In this document: positions 4,069 to 5,186 of the stretch, one piece after another
Numbering within the stretch: position 1 is the stretch's first letter
Layout: every line of letters begins with the position of its first letter
From: CAWEHT01 sp963808455
Lineage (GTDB): Bacteria; Chloroflexota; Anaerolineae; CG2-30-64-16
Direction: 5' to 3'
Length of the DNA: 5,186 nucleotides
NCBI GenBank assembly: GCA_963808455.1
Contig: CAWEHT010000045.1
Location: forward strand, 1-5,186
The notes under the pieces: model-generated
Database searches by the model: none
What the model saw: the letters and a program-made list of their open reading frames with translations, nothing else
What the model was told of the DNA's origin: nothing
Translations under genes and position numbers: made by a program

Positions 4069-5186
4069 ATGCGAGACTTGCGGGCCAGCCTGCGCGAGCA
4101 TCCGATGGCGATGCTGCGGGTCATCGCGGATGTGGACGGCGTCGAGTTAACCACCAACGTCAGGGAGGAAGCCAGCAATCAGATTGCGGCGGCCCTGCTG
4201 GCGCCGGAAGCTGCCGCATCCGCGCTGGCGCGCTGCACGGCCGGTGCCCGGGCGGCCTGGCAAGCCTTGCTGGCTGCGGGCGGCCAGATGAAAGTGCCGG
4301 CCTTCACCCGGAGCCACGGTGCGCTGCGGCCTGTGGGCCCCGGCAAGCTGGAGCGCGAGATGCTCTGGCGCGAGGCCGCCAGCCCGGCAGAGGAGCTGTG
4401 GTACCGCGGCCTGATCTACCGTGCCTTCGCCGACATGGGCGGGGGCCTGGCCGAATATTTCTACATCCCTGACGAATTGCGGTCAGCCACCCTATCCGAC
4501 ACGCTCCCGGGCAACGAGCGCCCGGCGGAAGCGGCCGGGATGCTGCCGCTGGCCGTGGACCAGGCGCCGGCCGTGGCCCAGAATGCTTCGAACACCTTGC
4601 TGGTCGATGCCTGCGCGCTGCTGGCCGCGGTCAACGAGAGCGCGCTACGGGTGACCGACGGCGCCTGGCGTTCGATGGACGAGGCCCGCTTGCGCGAGTC
4701 GTTCGTGCTCCAGGACCCGGTGCGCTTTGCCTTGCTGGTCCAGTTGGCTCGCGAGCTGGGCTGGTTGGGTGAGGACGATGGGCGGCTGGTCATCAGGCGC
4801 GATGCGCTCGGTGCCTGGCTGCGGGCCAGCCCGTGGGAGCAGTTGACAACCGTGTTCGCCGGTTGGCGTGCCAGCGTTGGCTGGAACGACCTGCGCCGCT
4901 TGCCGTCATTGCGAGCGGAAGGCGACTGGGAAAATGATCCCCTTCTGGCCCGCAGCGCCATCCTGAGCACGCTGGCCGGGCTGGAGCCCGGGGCCTGGTA
5001 TGCGATTGCCGACCTGGTCGCCTGGATCAAGGCCCGGGACCCTGACTTCCAGCGCGCCGACGCCAGTTACACCGGCTGGTATCTGCGCGATGTGGCCACC
5101 GGCCGCTATCTGTCCGGTTTCGAGTCGTGGGACGAAGTCGAGGGCCGGCTGATCTACTTCATGATCACCGAGCCGTTGTTCTGGCT
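4069..5186 (+). CDS. Helicase-associated (XPB/Ssl2-like) domain protein, 3' end outside window
   Basis: An open frame of 372 codons runs off the window. The protein begins MRDLRASLREHPMAMLRVIAD, followed by a SAP-like helical segment to about residue 55. A conserved block follows, LRPVGPGKLERE (86-97), SPAEELWYRGLIYRAF (105-120) and YIPDEL (132-137). Further on it has a probable winged-helix region (DPVRFALLVQLARELGWL), then LRAEGDWENDPL and DPDFQRADASYTGWYLRD. From memory this order matches large Chloroflexota proteins annotated as helicase-associated or XPB/Ssl2-like (Helicase_C_3). No Walker motifs are visible in the part shown, so helicase activity is not demonstrated. The start is firm: an in-frame stop at 4045-4047 leaves this ATG as the first usual start codon, with GGGGCGGG just upstream. 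There is no signal peptide or membrane segment, so it is likely cytoplasmic and nucleic-acid binding. Confidence 0.6.
   Translation, partial: MRDLRASLREHPMAMLRVIADVDGVELTTNVREEASNQIAAALLAPEAAASALARCTAGARAAWQALLAAGGQMKVPAFTRSHGALRPVGPGKLEREMLWREAASPAEELWYRGLIYRAFADMGGGLAEYFYIPDELRSATLSDTLPGNERPAEAAGMLPLAVDQAPAVAQNASNTLLVDACALLAAVNESALRVTDGAWRSMDEARLRESFVLQDPVRFALLVQLARELGWLGEDDGRLVIRRDALGAWLRASPWEQLTTVFAGWRASVGWNDLRRLPSLRAEGDWENDPLLARSAILSTLAGLEPGAWYAIADLVAWIKARDPDFQRADASYTGWYLRDVATGRYLSGFESWDEVEGRLIYFMITEPLFW

Noticed and set aside
3936..4472. 178-codon plus-strand frame overlapping the leader and the last gene
   Set aside because: It is out of frame with the conserved 4069 gene, low-complexity, and its sequence resembles no family.
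4906..4920. gtcattgcgagcgga, like a common intergenic repeat motif
   Set aside because: It lies inside the last gene and encodes PSLRAEG residues that fit the protein family, so coding constraint explains it.

Overview
The window is GC-rich and looks like a chromosomal segment of a Chloroflexota (Anaerolineae-like) bacterium. That assignment is inference. It rests on the last gene, which resembles a helicase-associated family I know mainly from that phylum, on a DUF4258/YgiT-type toxin-antitoxin pair, and on dispersed intergenic motifs ending in ctcagaatgacag.

Layout. (1) About 1-1625, minus strand: an IS110-family insertion sequence with a DEDD transposase (23-1396). Upstream of it is a structured non-coding stretch (1425-1590), a strong candidate for the element's bridge RNA. 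A 12-bp stem with one bulge closes it, and a TACAAT box (1597-1602) lies where transcription would start at the first paired base. (2) About 1615-1860: intergenic DNA with nested inverted repeats and two copies of a dispersed repeat motif. (3) 1870-2464, plus strand: an extended -10 promoter, a 13-bp palindrome at the predicted start of transcription, then a four-base-overlapping DUF4258 toxin and YgiT-type zinc-finger antitoxin pair. (4) 2508-3865: rimO, the methylthiotransferase acting on ribosomal protein S12, recognisable along its whole length but split by a one-base frameshift near 3092. (5) 3881-3909: a very good sigma-70 type promoter, followed by a leader of about 150 nt that can fold into hairpins. 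(6) 4069 to the window end: the N-terminal 372 codons of a large helicase-associated (XPB/Ssl2-like) protein.

The genes do not form one pathway. The transposon faces left, away from the other genes. The toxin-antitoxin pair sits directly upstream of rimO with no clear separate rimO promoter, so the three may share a transcript. The last gene has its own promoter. The most promising items are the bridge RNA architecture, the compact toxin-antitoxin module with its putative operator, and the rimO frameshift.
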